The notes under the pieces were generated by a model, which saw only the letters and a program-made list of their open reading frames with translations, searched no databases and was not told where the DNA came from. Of a stretch of 13,579 nucleotides of DNA, positions 1 through 8,900 are shown piece by piece. The stretch is from an uncultured Bacteriovorax sp. (GTDB lineage Bacteria > Bdellovibrionota > Bacteriovoracia > Bacteriovoracales > Bacteriovoracaceae). The first letter of the stretch is position 1, and each line of letters opens with the position of its first letter. A program made the position numbers and the translations under genes. The DNA is taken from positions 1-13,579 of the forward strand of contig CALUDF010000043.1 in NCBI GenBank assembly GCA_943914745.1. The letters run 5' to 3'.

Positions 1-697
1 GCATTTCTCTTTCCATAGACTCTGAAAAATTTGAATCAAGGGAAGCTTTCACGTTTGCCTTGATCATTGATGAGGCAAGGGGTGAGAGTTTATTTAGAGC
101 TTGTGAATACTCCGTAGCCTTTGCCATTGGGTCTTCACTAAGGGCATTGATCAATCCGGCGGCATGAAGCTCGTCCGTTGTGATGGCTTCACCTAAAAGA
201 AAAAACTCCATTGTCTTTTGATAGCCCAAAGCTCGCGAGAAAATATAAGTAGACCCAGCATCCGGCGCAAGGCCTAGCTTTGAGAAAGCTCCTACGAACT
301 TCACTCCCGGCTTACTCACAATCAGGTCACAAGCGATGGCCACGGAAATTCCGGCGCCAGCACAAACCCCGTTAACCGAAGCAATGATGATTTTTTTTGA
401 TTCACGAATCGCCGTGACCAGCGGGTTCCATTCTGTTTGCAGTGTATGGCCTAAATCCACGCCGCCATTTCCAACTTGAACACTGCGGTCATTTAAATCT
501 TGCCCCGTACAGAAAGCTTTTCCCTCACCTGTTAAGATAATAGAAAAAACATTCGGGCTTTTGTTGGCTTCACGGATCGCCTGGACGATTTCCATCTTCG
601 CGTCGAAGTTTAGAGCGTTGTAGAGTTCCGGGCGATTCATTGCAATCGTCGCGGTTCTGTTTTCCTCTGAATATTTAATATACTTGAACTGGCTCAC
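1..697 (-). CDS. paaG: PaaG-like enoyl-CoA hydratase/isomerase, 3' end outside window
   Basis: Crotonase-fold enzyme, 232 codons visible and continuing past the left edge. I translated it by hand from a GTG at 697-695, preceded by AAGGAAAT at good spacing. It starts MSQFKYIKYSEENRTATIAM. The oxyanion-hole segments are FCTGQDLNDR (about residues 62-71) and VNGVCAGAG (108-116). The stretch FVGAFSKLGLAPDAGST (134-150) holds Asp146, which aligns with the catalytic Asp of E. coli PaaG. The GQDLNDR and AFSKLGL.PD signatures are shared with PaaG, which isomerises ring 1,2-epoxyphenylacetyl-CoA to the oxepin form. A general enoyl-CoA isomerase is the alternative. The glutamate pair of true hydratases is not seen. 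It lies one base after the stop of the upstream hydratase gene, so the two are almost certainly co-transcribed and coupled. Confidence 0.85.
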   Translation of the reverse strand, partial: MSQFKYIKYSEENRTATIAMNRPELYNALNFDAKMEIVQAIREANKSPNVFSIILTGEGKAFCTGQDLNDRSVQVGNGGVDLGHTLQTEWNPLVTAIRESKKIIIASVNGVCAGAGISVAIACDLIVSKPGVKFVGAFSKLGLAPDAGSTYIFSRALGYQKTMEFFLLGEAITTDELHAAGLINALSEDPMAKATEYSQALNKLSPLASSMIKANVKASLDSNFSESMEREM

Positions 698-698
698 A

Positions 699-1478
699 TT
701 AATTTCCTTGATAGGTTGGATTTCTCTTTTCCATGAACGCCTTCATTCCTTCTTTCTGGTCTCCCGAAGAAAACGTCAGGTAAAAATTCCTGCGCTCAAA
801 ATCCATTCCGTCCTTCAACGTCATTTCAAATGACTTGTTGACGGCTTCTTTGGCCAGGCGGACGGCAACCGGAGCTCTGTCCGAAATCGTTTTGGCGAGC
901 TCAAACGTCTCTTGCATAAGAGTCTGGGCCGGGACAACTTTCGCGACCAGTCCCCAGTCGCAAGCGGTGTGGGCATCAATCATGTCGCCGGTTAAGACCA
1001 TCATCATCGCTTTTGATTTCCCAATGGCACGAGTCAGGCGTTGAGTCCCTCCAGCTCCGGGAATTGTTCCGATCTTAATTTCTGGTTGAGAGAATTTAGC
1101 GTCGTCACCAGCGATGATTAAATCGCATGACATCGCTAGCTCACATCCACCACCCAAGGCAAAGCCGTTAACGGCAGCGATGATGGGCTTTGTGATGAGC
1201 CTTAACATCTCCCATGTGCGGAAGCGTTGATCATTGATTTGGTCAATGGGAGTGGCCGCCACCATTTGAGCAATGTCTGCTCCTGCGGCAAAGGCGCGCT
1301 CGTTTCCAGTGAGGATGATCACGCGCACGTTTGGATTTTTATCCAGAGTGAGCATCGTCTCAACCAGCTCTTCCATCAAGTCAGTTGAAAGAGCATTCAA
1401 AACTTTTGGACGATTGAGTCTTACGAGAGCTACGTGCTCGTGTTTGTTGTATGGATATTCTAGTAAGATGTTTTCCAT
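699..1478 (-). CDS. enoyl-CoA hydratase
   Basis: Full-length 259-residue crotonase-family enzyme that hydrates trans-2-enoyl-CoA to 3-hydroxyacyl-CoA in the cytoplasm. Oxyanion-hole segments are RAFAAGADI (61-69) and NGFALGGGCELAM (104-116). Both catalytic glutamates of the hydratase family are present: Glu113 in GCELAM and Glu133 in QPEIKIGTIPGAGGTQRL. The closeness to the mitochondrial short-chain hydratase (ECHS1) type runs through the C-terminal FEMTLKDGMDFERRNFYLTF region. The ATG at 1478-1476 overlaps by one base the TAA of the EthD gene (TAATG), a typical translational-coupling junction. Next to a PaaG-like gene it may serve as the PaaF-type hydratase of phenylacetate breakdown or in fatty-acid or branched-chain oxidation; sequence alone does not separate these. 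Confidence 0.95.
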   Translation of the reverse strand: MENILLEYPYNKHEHVALVRLNRPKVLNALSTDLMEELVETMLTLDKNPNVRVIILTGNERAFAAGADIAQMVAATPIDQINDQRFRTWEMLRLITKPIIAAVNGFALGGGCELAMSCDLIIAGDDAKFSQPEIKIGTIPGAGGTQRLTRAIGKSKAMMMVLTGDMIDAHTACDWGLVAKVVPAQTLMQETFELAKTISDRAPVAVRLAKEAVNKSFEMTLKDGMDFERRNFYLTFSSGDQKEGMKAFMEKRNPTYQGN

Positions 1479-1786
1479 TAGAACTTCACCACTTCTTCTT
1501 CAGCAAAGTGAACAGAGACGATGTCTTTGTAGTTTGTGAAAGCGTCTTTTCCACAGGCCATGTTTTCTGGAGAAGCCATCGCTGTTTTAAAATCATCTTT
1601 TGTGGCAAAACAAACTTCTACGATCAAGTGAATGTCGCTTGCTCCACGTGGATCACCGCTGACTTTGTTGAGGTGCACTTCTTTGACGTGAGGAACTTTT
1701 CTGACTAATTCCGTGTGGCCCTTAAACCAGTCATTAAACGCGTTAACATCGGTTGGAGTTTTGTAAACAGCAATCATTTTAAACAT
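1478..1786 (-). CDS. EthD-family small protein (dimeric alpha/beta barrel fold)
   Basis: A 102-residue protein resembling the EthD family. It starts MFKMIAVYKTPTDVNAFNDW and has the HTELVRKVPHVKEVHLNKV segment (24-42; family pattern H-T-x-L-V-x-x-x-P-x-x). The D-x-H-L-I-V-E-V-x-F strand (51-60) and the A-S-P-E-N segment (71-75) also fit. Family members are small ferredoxin-like barrels, often found in catabolic operons; some are needed for degradation of ethers or aromatics, with unclear chemistry. I chose the ATG at 1786-1784 because AAGGAAAA sits at ideal spacing before it. An ATG at 1834 would add 16 low-complexity residues and lies inside the promoter inverted repeat. It is the first gene of the minus-strand operon. 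Its substrate is unknown. Confidence 0.85.
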   Translation of the reverse strand: MFKMIAVYKTPTDVNAFNDWFKGHTELVRKVPHVKEVHLNKVSGDPRGASDIHLIVEVCFATKDDFKTAMASPENMACGKDAFTNYKDIVSVHFAEEEVVKF

Positions 1787-1824
1787 AAAGTTTTCCTTGG
1801 TAATTTTAATAAAAAAGTTCCAAA

Positions 1825-1854
1825 ATATTAACATTAGGTTTTTCTCTTTAGCAA
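1825..1854 (-). promoter_or_regulatory. candidate promoter of the EthD-hydratase-PaaG operon
   Basis: Reading the minus strand, TTGCTA (1854-1849) could be a -35 and TAATAT (1830-1825), preceded by TG, an extended -10. The spacer is 18 bp. The matches to consensus are only about 4 of 6 each, so this is a weak call supported mainly by location and by the overlap with an inverted repeat. Confidence 0.35.
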
Positions 1855-1862
1855 ACCTAATG
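1832..1862. repeat. perfect 10-bp inverted repeat in divergent control region, possible operator
   Basis: CATTAGGTTT (1832-1841) and AAACCTAATG (1853-1862) are exact reverse complements with an 11-base spacer. Arm centres are 21 bp apart, about two helical turns, which suits a dimeric regulator. No T-run follows, so it does not look like a terminator. It sits between two divergently transcribed genes and overlaps the candidate minus-strand promoter. Confidence 0.6.
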
Positions 1863-1884
1863 GGCCTATTTCAGGAGGGGAAAA

Positions 1885-2253
1885 GTGATTACGACGATTG
1901 CCAATATCTGTGTTCTTTTAGTTGCTGTCTTGCACATATATTTTCTTTACCTGGAGATGTTTCAATGGACTAAACCTCTAGGGATGAAAACCTTCAGAAA
2001 TGACGCTGAGTTTGCAAAAAGAAGTGCGGTTTTAGCTGCAAATCAAGGGCTTTATAACGGTTTTCTTGCGGCCGGTCTTATTTGGTCGGCAATCGCTTCG
2101 GGAAATGAAGCTCTTCATTTAAAAATTTTCTTTCTCTCGTGTGTGGCAATCGCTGGGATATACGGTGGTTACTCGGCCAATAAAAAAATCTTTTTTATTC
2201 AGGCGCTGCCTGCTCTTATTGCGCTCGCACTTGTCTTTGGGATGTATTTCTAG
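1885..2253 (+). CDS. DUF1304 family integral membrane protein
   Basis: A 122-residue hydrophobic protein with about four membrane helices (roughly 4-23, 55-72, 79-97 and 103-121). It carries the DUF1304 signatures: H17 followed by LYLEMFQWTKP (21-31, with Glu24), and the invariant-looking AANQGLYNGFLAAGL (51-65). The family has no established function. The start is GTG at 1885, chosen for the very strong AGGAGGGG at 1873-1880. It is divergent from the EthD operon, sharing the 98-bp region with the inverted repeat. The oxidoreductase gene starts 79 bp downstream on the same strand, so joint transcription is possible but not shown. Confidence 0.9.
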   Translation: MITTIANICVLLVAVLHIYFLYLEMFQWTKPLGMKTFRNDAEFAKRSAVLAANQGLYNGFLAAGLIWSAIASGNEALHLKIFFLSCVAIAGIYGGYSANKKIFFIQALPALIALALVFGMYF

Positions 2254-2332
2254 AGAGCGGAGCTTTCCTAGGCTTTCTTAAATTTTTGTGAGATATTTTT
2301 AGAAATCACATTTATTTGAGAAACAAACGATT

Positions 2333-5300
2333 ATGACAACCGAAATATTAAACGGTAATGAGCTTATCATTCAAGGTGCCCTTGAAGCGGGCTTTCACTT
2401 ATACACAGGCTATCCGGGATCTCCCTTAGCTGATTATTTCAATATTCTTTACGAAAGAAAAAAAGAGTTCAAAGAAAAAGGCATTCGTGTCGTGATCGCC
2501 AACTCTGAAGCTAACGCCGCGGCCATGGCTTCAGGGGCAAAACAAGCTCACAAAAATGCATTGGTCACCATGAAATCCATGGGCCTTCATGTGGCCGCAG
2601 ATGCTTTGTCGGTTGGAAATTTCGCCAATCCTGGATTAGGTGGAGTGGTCGTTGTCGTCGGTGATGACCCGTGGTCGATTTCGACTTCAAGCCCAGCGGA
2701 CTCGCGCTACTTATTTAAGCACCTGCACATTCCTTTTTTAGATCCATCAACTCCACAGGAACTAAAAGACTGGATGAAGGTCGCTCTTGAAATCTCTCTT
2801 GAAACTTCTGTTTACCAAGGAGTTTTACTTACGACTTTTCTTGCCGAGGGCGGAGGTCGTGTTGAAGTGGGTGTTGAGAAAAAAATAGATAAAGAGCTCA
2901 TTGAATTAAATCCCGCTGATTTTGACTTGTCTAAAAACGTCATGGTGCCACCGAACTCTTTTAGGGCGGACGTCTCCATGATTAAGGATCGTTTCCCAAA
3001 AGTTTTCGACGTTCTAAAAGCTAAAAAACTGGATCAGGTTTTTGGCAACAGCGCCTCGAAAGTGGGCTTTATCACCAGTGGCGCAGTCTTTGAAATTTTA
3101 AAGCAAGTGCTTGATGATAACGATGCCCTTGAGAGATTTTCTCTCTACAAAGTAGGCGCACCTTACCCTCTGATTGATGATTTACTCGTCCCTTATTTAA
3201 AAAACCTTGAGACGTTAATTGTGGTTGAAGAAAAGCGTGGCTTTTTAGAGACGGAATTAAGAGAGCTCATGAACCGTCACGGGATCACCGCAAAAATTTA
3301 TGGAAAGCGCTTTGATGATGTTGAAGGTTTTCCGATCTATGGTGGCCTCAACTACGATTTAGTTTTAGATAAAGTCTCAACTGTTTTTAATAAACTGAGT
3401 TTAGGTGCCTGCCACCCGGGAAAACCAGGTGTGACTTTGACAGAGGTCATGCCGAGAAGGCTTCCGACTTTTTGTCCGGGGTGTCCTCACAGAGAGACAC
3501 TTTCGCTATTAAAGGATCTTCGCGGCCATTTGAAAAAACAAAATATCAATTTAATCTCTCACGGAGATGTGGGCTGCTACTCACTTTCTTTTCTTGAGCC
3601 ATTTAAAGAAATGCATAACCTCTCGGCCATGGGGCAAGGGGGAGCTCTCGGAGCGGGGGTGGATTTATTCACGACCAATCCTTCTGTCGTTCTCATGGGA
3701 GACTCGACATTCTTTCATTCGGGGATCACGGATATTTCAAACTCGGTTCAAATGAACCACGACATTACTTACATTCTTCTTGATAACGACAACACGGCTA
3801 TGACGGGCCATCAGATGACTCCAAGAACGGGGGAGTCTGTTGAAGGATTTAAGCGTCCCGCCCAGGACATGTTAAAACTTGTTCAGGCCCTAGGCGTGAA
3901 TGAGGCCATCGAAGTCAACCCGAGTGACCGCTACTTTTACCAGAATCTTCTGCGCGAGACAGTCATGAAGAAAGGGACGAAGGTCATCATCTCTAATAAA
4001 GAGTGTGGTCTGACTTTCCATGGGAGAAAAAAGGCGAGCGAGAGAAAACTTTTCAATAAGAATGAGACTCTCGACGTCCAACGCTTTTATCAAATCAACA
4101 CTGATGCATGTGAGGACTGCCGCGCATGTGTCGAGATGACCGGTTGCCCGGGGCTTTCTCAAACCTTTGATGCTTACGGATCAAAAGTCACGATTGACCC
4201 ACAGATTTGTGTCTCTGATAGCTATTGCACGAAAATTAAGGCGTGCCCAAGTTTTGAGTTGGTGGAAGTTTCAAATTATCACCCAACAAAATACAGAAGG
4301 GCCGAAGAAAAGAAATTAGGAAGTGTGAAGCTTCCTCTGCCAAACCAAAAGAAGACTTTGGATTCAATCGCCAAAGGTGAAGATTACCGCGCTGTCGTGA
4401 CAGGAGTCGGGGGCTCTGGAGTGACCACCATTTCGCGCGTCCTGGCCGAAGCGGCCAAGGCGATGGGTGGGCGCTCAGACGTCGATTTTAAATTCGTCGA
4501 CCAAAAAGGTCTTGCCCAAAGAAACGGAAACGTCACAAGTCACTTGGCCCTCTATAAAAAAGGAAAATCCCACGCTCAGGTCACACCAATGGGTGGAGCG
4601 GATGTCCTCTTATCGCCCGATCTTCTGGATGGCTCTCACCATTTGGGATTTTTGAGTGAAAAAGGAGTGGCGATTCTCGATCAAAAATTCCAAATTCCAC
4701 TCTCTCTTTTATTAGACCGTGGCGTGGAAAAAAATCCGGTTAATGAAGTCACCCTGGCCAATAAGCTGAGCGCTCTTTTAAAAGAGCGAGTCACACTTTT
4801 ACCAATGAAAGAAGTTTCCGAAAATCACCTGGGAAAAAGTGTTTATGCTTCGGCCCTGATTTTAGGCGTGGCCTTCCAGATGGGGCTTATTCCTTTCTCG
4901 CTAAATGACTTAGAAGAAGCTTTTGCCAGAACAATGAAAAAAGCAGAGCTGGAAAATAACCTCCTGGCCTTCTCGCTCGGGCGCAGGCTTGCCTTGGGAG
5001 AAGATTTAAGAATTGAAAGTAAGAAGACTCCGGCAATTGATTTGTTATTTTCTTCATTGAAAGAGAGCTCGCTTTTTAGTGGAAGCGCTTTAGTGGAAAA
5101 AGCAAAGCATGCCCTTCATGAATTAAAGACGATCGCGGAAGGTAAGGGAGTAAAGGAAGAATTCCTGGCCCGCTATATTCACGATCTTTTGATCTTTGAT
5201 AGAGGATTAAAGCTTGAAAATTTCCTAAGCGAAGCCCGCAAGCTTGCTGTTCTTTATAAAGACCCAGAGCTCTTTTCCATGGCCCTAAGGACAATGGCCA

Positions 5301-5674
5301 AGACTTACTTTATAAAAGATGAGGTCTTCATCGCCCATATGATGGTCTCACCAATGAGACGCTTGGAAGATGAAAAAAATTACCGAGAATTAGGGACATC
5401 TTATAAGAAGGTCTTCATCAACCGCCCAAGTTTTGACTTGGGTGATAAGAAGATTGAGTTCGATTTTTCACCAAGGCCTTGGATGCTAAAGAGCATGAGA
5501 CACATGAGGTTTTTAAGAAGTGTGCTTCCTGCTTGGCATAAGGAAGAGCGCAGGATTGCGGACGAGGTAAGATCGCGAATCCTCGGAAAATCCTTAGACT
5601 TTAAGGAGCTCCGTTCTTTGGAAAACATAAAAGGCTACCGTCAGGTCAGATACGATATGGCCACTTTTCTCTAA
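2333..5674 (+). CDS. fused indolepyruvate:ferredoxin oxidoreductase (2-oxoacid oxidoreductase)
   Basis: A 1113-residue single-chain enzyme expected to convert aryl-2-oxo acids (indolepyruvate, phenylpyruvate, 4-hydroxyphenylpyruvate) plus CoA to aryl-acetyl-CoA, CO2 and reduced ferredoxin. Domains: an IorA-like pyrimidine-binding domain about 1-180 (TGYPGSPLADYF; Glu59 in ANSEAN); a linker domain to about 370; a thiamine-diphosphate domain about 378-560 (CPGCPHRE; HGDVGCYS; GDS at 456-458; DNDNTAMTG at 484-492). An iron-sulfur region follows at 590-640, with Cys593-596-599-605 and 626-632-638. These seven cysteines match, from memory, the fused aerobic form of the family. The IorB-like domain is about 683-890 (VTGVGGSGVTT) and a DUF6537-like tail about 935-1080 (RYIHDLL...RPWM). 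The length is slightly below the usual ~1150-1190. The ribosome-binding site is weak (GAGAAA, about 9 bases away). The gene ends in a strong terminator. Confidence 0.93.
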   Translation: MTTEILNGNELIIQGALEAGFHLYTGYPGSPLADYFNILYERKKEFKEKGIRVVIANSEANAAAMASGAKQAHKNALVTMKSMGLHVAADALSVGNFANPGLGGVVVVVGDDPWSISTSSPADSRYLFKHLHIPFLDPSTPQELKDWMKVALEISLETSVYQGVLLTTFLAEGGGRVEVGVEKKIDKELIELNPADFDLSKNVMVPPNSFRADVSMIKDRFPKVFDVLKAKKLDQVFGNSASKVGFITSGAVFEILKQVLDDNDALERFSLYKVGAPYPLIDDLLVPYLKNLETLIVVEEKRGFLETELRELMNRHGITAKIYGKRFDDVEGFPIYGGLNYDLVLDKVSTVFNKLSLGACHPGKPGVTLTEVMPRRLPTFCPGCPHRETLSLLKDLRGHLKKQNINLISHGDVGCYSLSFLEPFKEMHNLSAMGQGGALGAGVDLFTTNPSVVLMGDSTFFHSGITDISNSVQMNHDITYILLDNDNTAMTGHQMTPRTGESVEGFKRPAQDMLKLVQALGVNEAIEVNPSDRYFYQNLLRETVMKKGTKVIISNKECGLTFHGRKKASERKLFNKNETLDVQRFYQINTDACEDCRACVEMTGCPGLSQTFDAYGSKVTIDPQICVSDSYCTKIKACPSFELVEVSNYHPTKYRRAEEKKLGSVKLPLPNQKKTLDSIAKGEDYRAVVTGVGGSGVTTISRVLAEAAKAMGGRSDVDFKFVDQKGLAQRNGNVTSHLALYKKGKSHAQVTPMGGADVLLSPDLLDGSHHLGFLSEKGVAILDQKFQIPLSLLLDRGVEKNPVNEVTLANKLSALLKERVTLLPMKEVSENHLGKSVYASALILGVAFQMGLIPFSLNDLEEAFARTMKKAELENNLLAFSLGRRLALGEDLRIESKKTPAIDLLFSSLKESSLFSGSALVEKAKHALHELKTIAEGKGVKEEFLARYIHDLLIFDRGLKLENFLSEARKLAVLYKDPELFSMALRTMAKTYFIKDEVFIAHMMVSPMRRLEDEKNYRELGTSYKKVFINRPSFDLGDKKIEFDFSPRPWMLKSMRHMRFLRSVLPAWHKEERRIADEVRSRILGKSLDFKELRSLENIKGYRQVRYDMATFL

Positions 5675-5711
5675 ATGAGCCTGTAAAGATTTCAAACAAT
5701 CCCAATTAAAT

Positions 5712-5756
5712 AAAAAGGCCGGATATAATCCTTAAAAATGATATCCGGCCTTTTTT
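5712..5756 (+). terminator. intrinsic terminator after the oxidoreductase gene
   Basis: A perfect 15-bp stem pairs 5712-5726 with 5741-5755. The core is GGCCGGATAT / ATATCCGGCC, flanked by A5 and T6, with a 14-base loop. The T-run at 5751-5756 makes it a textbook factor-independent terminator 37 bases after the stop codon. The A-run on the 5' side would also allow termination from the opposite strand, though no gene converges here. Confidence 0.93.
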
Positions 5757-5764
5757 GTAAAGAA

Positions 5765-5793
5765 TTGGCCCAAGCATTGCTTACTTATACAAT
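5765..5793 (+). promoter_or_regulatory. candidate promoter of the large exported protein gene
   Basis: TTGGCC (5765-5770) and TACAAT (5788-5793) have a 17-bp spacer, with 4/6 and 5/6 matches to the sigma-70 consensus. It lies just after the terminator. The transcript would have a leader of about 115 bases. That leader contains a small hairpin, ACACTG-TTAT-CAGTGT (5839-5854). A second possible stem, CAAGTTG/CGACTTG (5868-5874 with 5895-5901), touches the first base of the ribosome-binding site. Neither hairpin matches a riboswitch I know. Confidence 0.5.
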
Positions 5794-5913
5794 CAATAAA
5801 CTCCACCAAAATAACGGATGATTTTTGGAGACTATTTAACACTGTTATCAGTGTCTAAATGGCCCCGCAAGTTGTGTCTATTTATTTTTGGTGTCGACTT
5901 GGGAGACTTTAGT

Positions 5914-8900
5914 ATGCGTTTATTAACTCGTTTTTTCCTGATGATTGCCGTAGCTCTCGGAGTAGTTCAGGCCTCTGAAATTCCAGGCTACATTGGAAAC
6001 CAATCCTTTCGTTTAGCCGACGACTCAGAACTTAACAATGTTAACAGGCGAGCTGAGGATGCCAAAGTTGATGTGGCCCGCTCCGAACAGGCCCAAGCTC
6101 AAATTGGTGATCAGATCAGAGTGCTAGAGCAACAGTCAAAGAGCCTGACCGATAGAATGAATAGCTTAGTCGCTGAGGCGGCTTCACTTAAAAACGTGAA
6201 GGCTACACTTGTGGCAAAGCTTGAAGAGCTAAAAAAAGCTCCGGAAGCAAACGTTGAGGCCATTCCTGCTCTTGAAAAAGAGATCGCAAGCTTAGATGCT
6301 CAAATCCAGGAAAAAAATAAACAGGCCGGTCAAGCAAAGCTTGAAGTGGGCCCAATCAATGTTCGCCTTGATCAAGTCAGAAACGATTTCAATCTTGCAG
6401 GAAGAAAAGCAGAAGACGCTCGTCAAAGAATGCAAATGGCCGCTCGTCAAAGAGACGAATATAGAAATGAATTGATTGCTGCTCTTAAAAAGATCAACAA
6501 TGAAGGTGCTCGCGTTGGTCAAAACGATGGTTCAACTGATGGAGCTGACTTATCTTTCCGCCTAGGAAATGAGCGCGGAAATGCAGATGGATCAAATGAT
6601 GGTTTATCGCAAGGGACAGTTGACGGGCAAGACCGCTTCTATAGAAGAGGAGCTGAGCAAGGTGAGCGCGATGGTTCTGCGAGAGCTCGCATCAACGGTC
6701 AAAAAGATGGAACACTAGAAGGAACAAATAATGGTAACAACAGCGCTGGTAGCAGAGAAGGTCAGGCCGCTGGTATTAAGAGAGCTGATGGAAGTAACGC
6801 TGCTTCTGTTGGGATTGAACAAGGAAAGAAAGCTGGTCTTGAGCGTGCTGTTTCAACTGGTAAAGTTGACGGACGCAATAAAGGTGAAGCTGAAACGACA
6901 AGAAGCCTTGAGTCTGGTGAATTAAAAGCGGTCAATTTAAATGGATCGTTTGCAGGAAGTTTCCAGAGAAGAAGCCCGGATTACCCAGGGGACTTCAATG
7001 GATCAAACTACAGACCAAACATCAGCCAGAGTAAAGAGCTTATGAGAAAAGCTTTTGCTGACGGGTATGTTTTTACTTACCGTCAATACACGCGCTTTGA
7101 ATTCCAAAGAAGAATCGATACTGATTACAACCAAAGATATGATATGGCCTATAAGTCAGCTTATGACTCAGCAGTGAGCCGCGACTACCCAGCTCATTAC
7201 GATCAAGGTCGCCGTGATGCCGATGCCCGCGCTTACAACCGCGATTACCCGGTGATCAGAGCTGAAGCTTACAGAATTGCCTTTGATCAGTTTAACTCTA
7301 GTCCAAATAGAGGAAGTGCGGAGTTTAAAAACTCTTACGCTTCAAGTGAGTCTTCTGCTTATGCTCAAAGATATGAAGCTATCCGTTCTGCTAACTTCGA
7401 TAAGACGGAAGGGGATGTCTTTAATGCAAACATTGCTGCTCAAACAGAAATTTACCGTCAAAAGAGAAGCGCAGAAGTTCAGGCGATCTATAACTCAAGT
7501 GCCGTTCTTCAGTTCGTTTCAAGCGAAATGTTAGATGGTGGTATTAAAGGGGTGGCCCTTCTTGATGGCGTCTTCCAACCAGGTGAGACGACAAACCACA
7601 ATGTTGTTTTAAGAAACTTTGGATTTAAAGAAGCGACAAACGTTTCAGTTATCTTAGAAAACGGACAATCAGCGAAACTTCCAAGCATTCCAGCAAGAAG
7701 TATCGTGACAATTAAAGGTGCAGTCCAAGGATCAATCAACGCGTCTCTGGGGGCTGCGTTTAGATCTGCTTTACGAGTGACTTCAACTCTAAGTACACAA
7801 GACGCTGTTGAAGGCCGCCACTTTGATAAGATCTCTTCAGGTATCTTAAAAGACGCTGACCAAAAATCAGTGCGTGTGGCTTACCCTCTTCTTTTATCAA
7901 GCCTGGGTCTTGAGTCTCAATTATTAAAAGGAACAAAGAACAAACTTAAGATCTCTCTGACAAACAACTCAAGACGCGAGTACAAGGGTGAGTTAAAAAT
8001 TAAGTTAGAGACAAACTCACAAAACCCAATCATCACTAAAGAGTTTGGGGTTATCGGATCTCTTCAAACGACTGCGACAGTCTCTGACGCTGAAATCTTA
8101 ATCGATGCTGAACAAGATGCTTACCGCGACATTGCCATCAGTGCCCGCATTGAGCAAAACGGTGTCGTGATCGGGGTTTTACCTCAAGACTTCATCACAA
8201 TGGCCAAAGCGCAATTTGCTGATAAAGGAAAAGTGCCGGTTCTTGTTGTGAACACTGATACGAAGTTAAATGACTTCCTTGACGCTCTTTCAGCTCTTGG
8301 TGGATCAGAAAAAGTCTCAATTCTTGACTTGAGTCTTCAGTCACTGAACGCAGGGACAATCGCTAATGGTCTTTCACAAAAAGTATTGGTGGTCATTGAT
8401 GATTCAAATTCATCAAGCATGAAGTCGCTTAACACTTTCCTTGGAAAGTCTAAGTCTTCAACGTTCCTTTTAATTGATGATGCGAATGCTGGTTTAAAGA
8501 ACATCCAGTCTCTAGGGTCGCTAAAAGATGCAACAAAACTTCTTTTTGGAAAGCGCTCAGTGCACTTCACGAACCCACACAGAGCAACAGGAGTTCTTAA
8601 GTCATCTGCTATCCTTCAATCTAGCTTAAGAGGATTCACGGCAGACCTGGCCCTTGCTCAATCTTTGGCCATGACTCCGGCAGAATTGATTGCTGAATTA
8701 AAAGCGAAAGTCACACCTGAGAACTTTAATACACCAAACGACACAATTAAGGTGTACTCACTTAAGGCCTTATCAGAAGTTCTTGCCATCAACGTAGCTT
8801 ACGATGAGTCAGGAGGAATTTTCTCTCGCGATAAGAAATGGGCGAAGATGATTGCTGAAGATGGAACACTCTTTCATAACGCTCTAAAAGCTGCTTCAGC

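Noticed and set aside
1787..1834. In-frame extension of the EthD protein to an ATG at 1834
   Set aside because: The ATG lies inside the inverted repeat and the added residues look like translated A/T-rich promoter DNA; the 1786 ATG has a good ribosome-binding site.
2287..2310. TGTGA...TCACA inverted repeat upstream of the oxidoreductase gene, as a CRP-type site
   Set aside because: The spacer is 14 bases, whereas CRP/FNR-type sites need about 6; five-base arms in A/T-rich DNA are expected by chance.
3890..4162. Open frames on the opposite strand or in shifted frames within the oxidoreductase, large exported protein and acs genes
   Set aside because: They overlap well-supported coding regions completely, have no ribosome-binding sites or family signatures, and their sequence composition fits frame shadows.
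4103..4251. Apparent loss of one cysteine in the iron-sulfur region of the oxidoreductase (seven rather than eight)
   Set aside because: As I recall the fused aerobic members of the family, they have the same C-x2-C-x2-C-x5-C plus three-cysteine pattern, so this is probably normal rather than decay.
5818..5913. In-frame N-terminal extension of the large exported protein from an ATG at 5818
   Set aside because: No ribosome-binding site for it, it would bury the clear signal peptide starting at 5914, and the 5914 ATG has GGGAGA at proper spacing.
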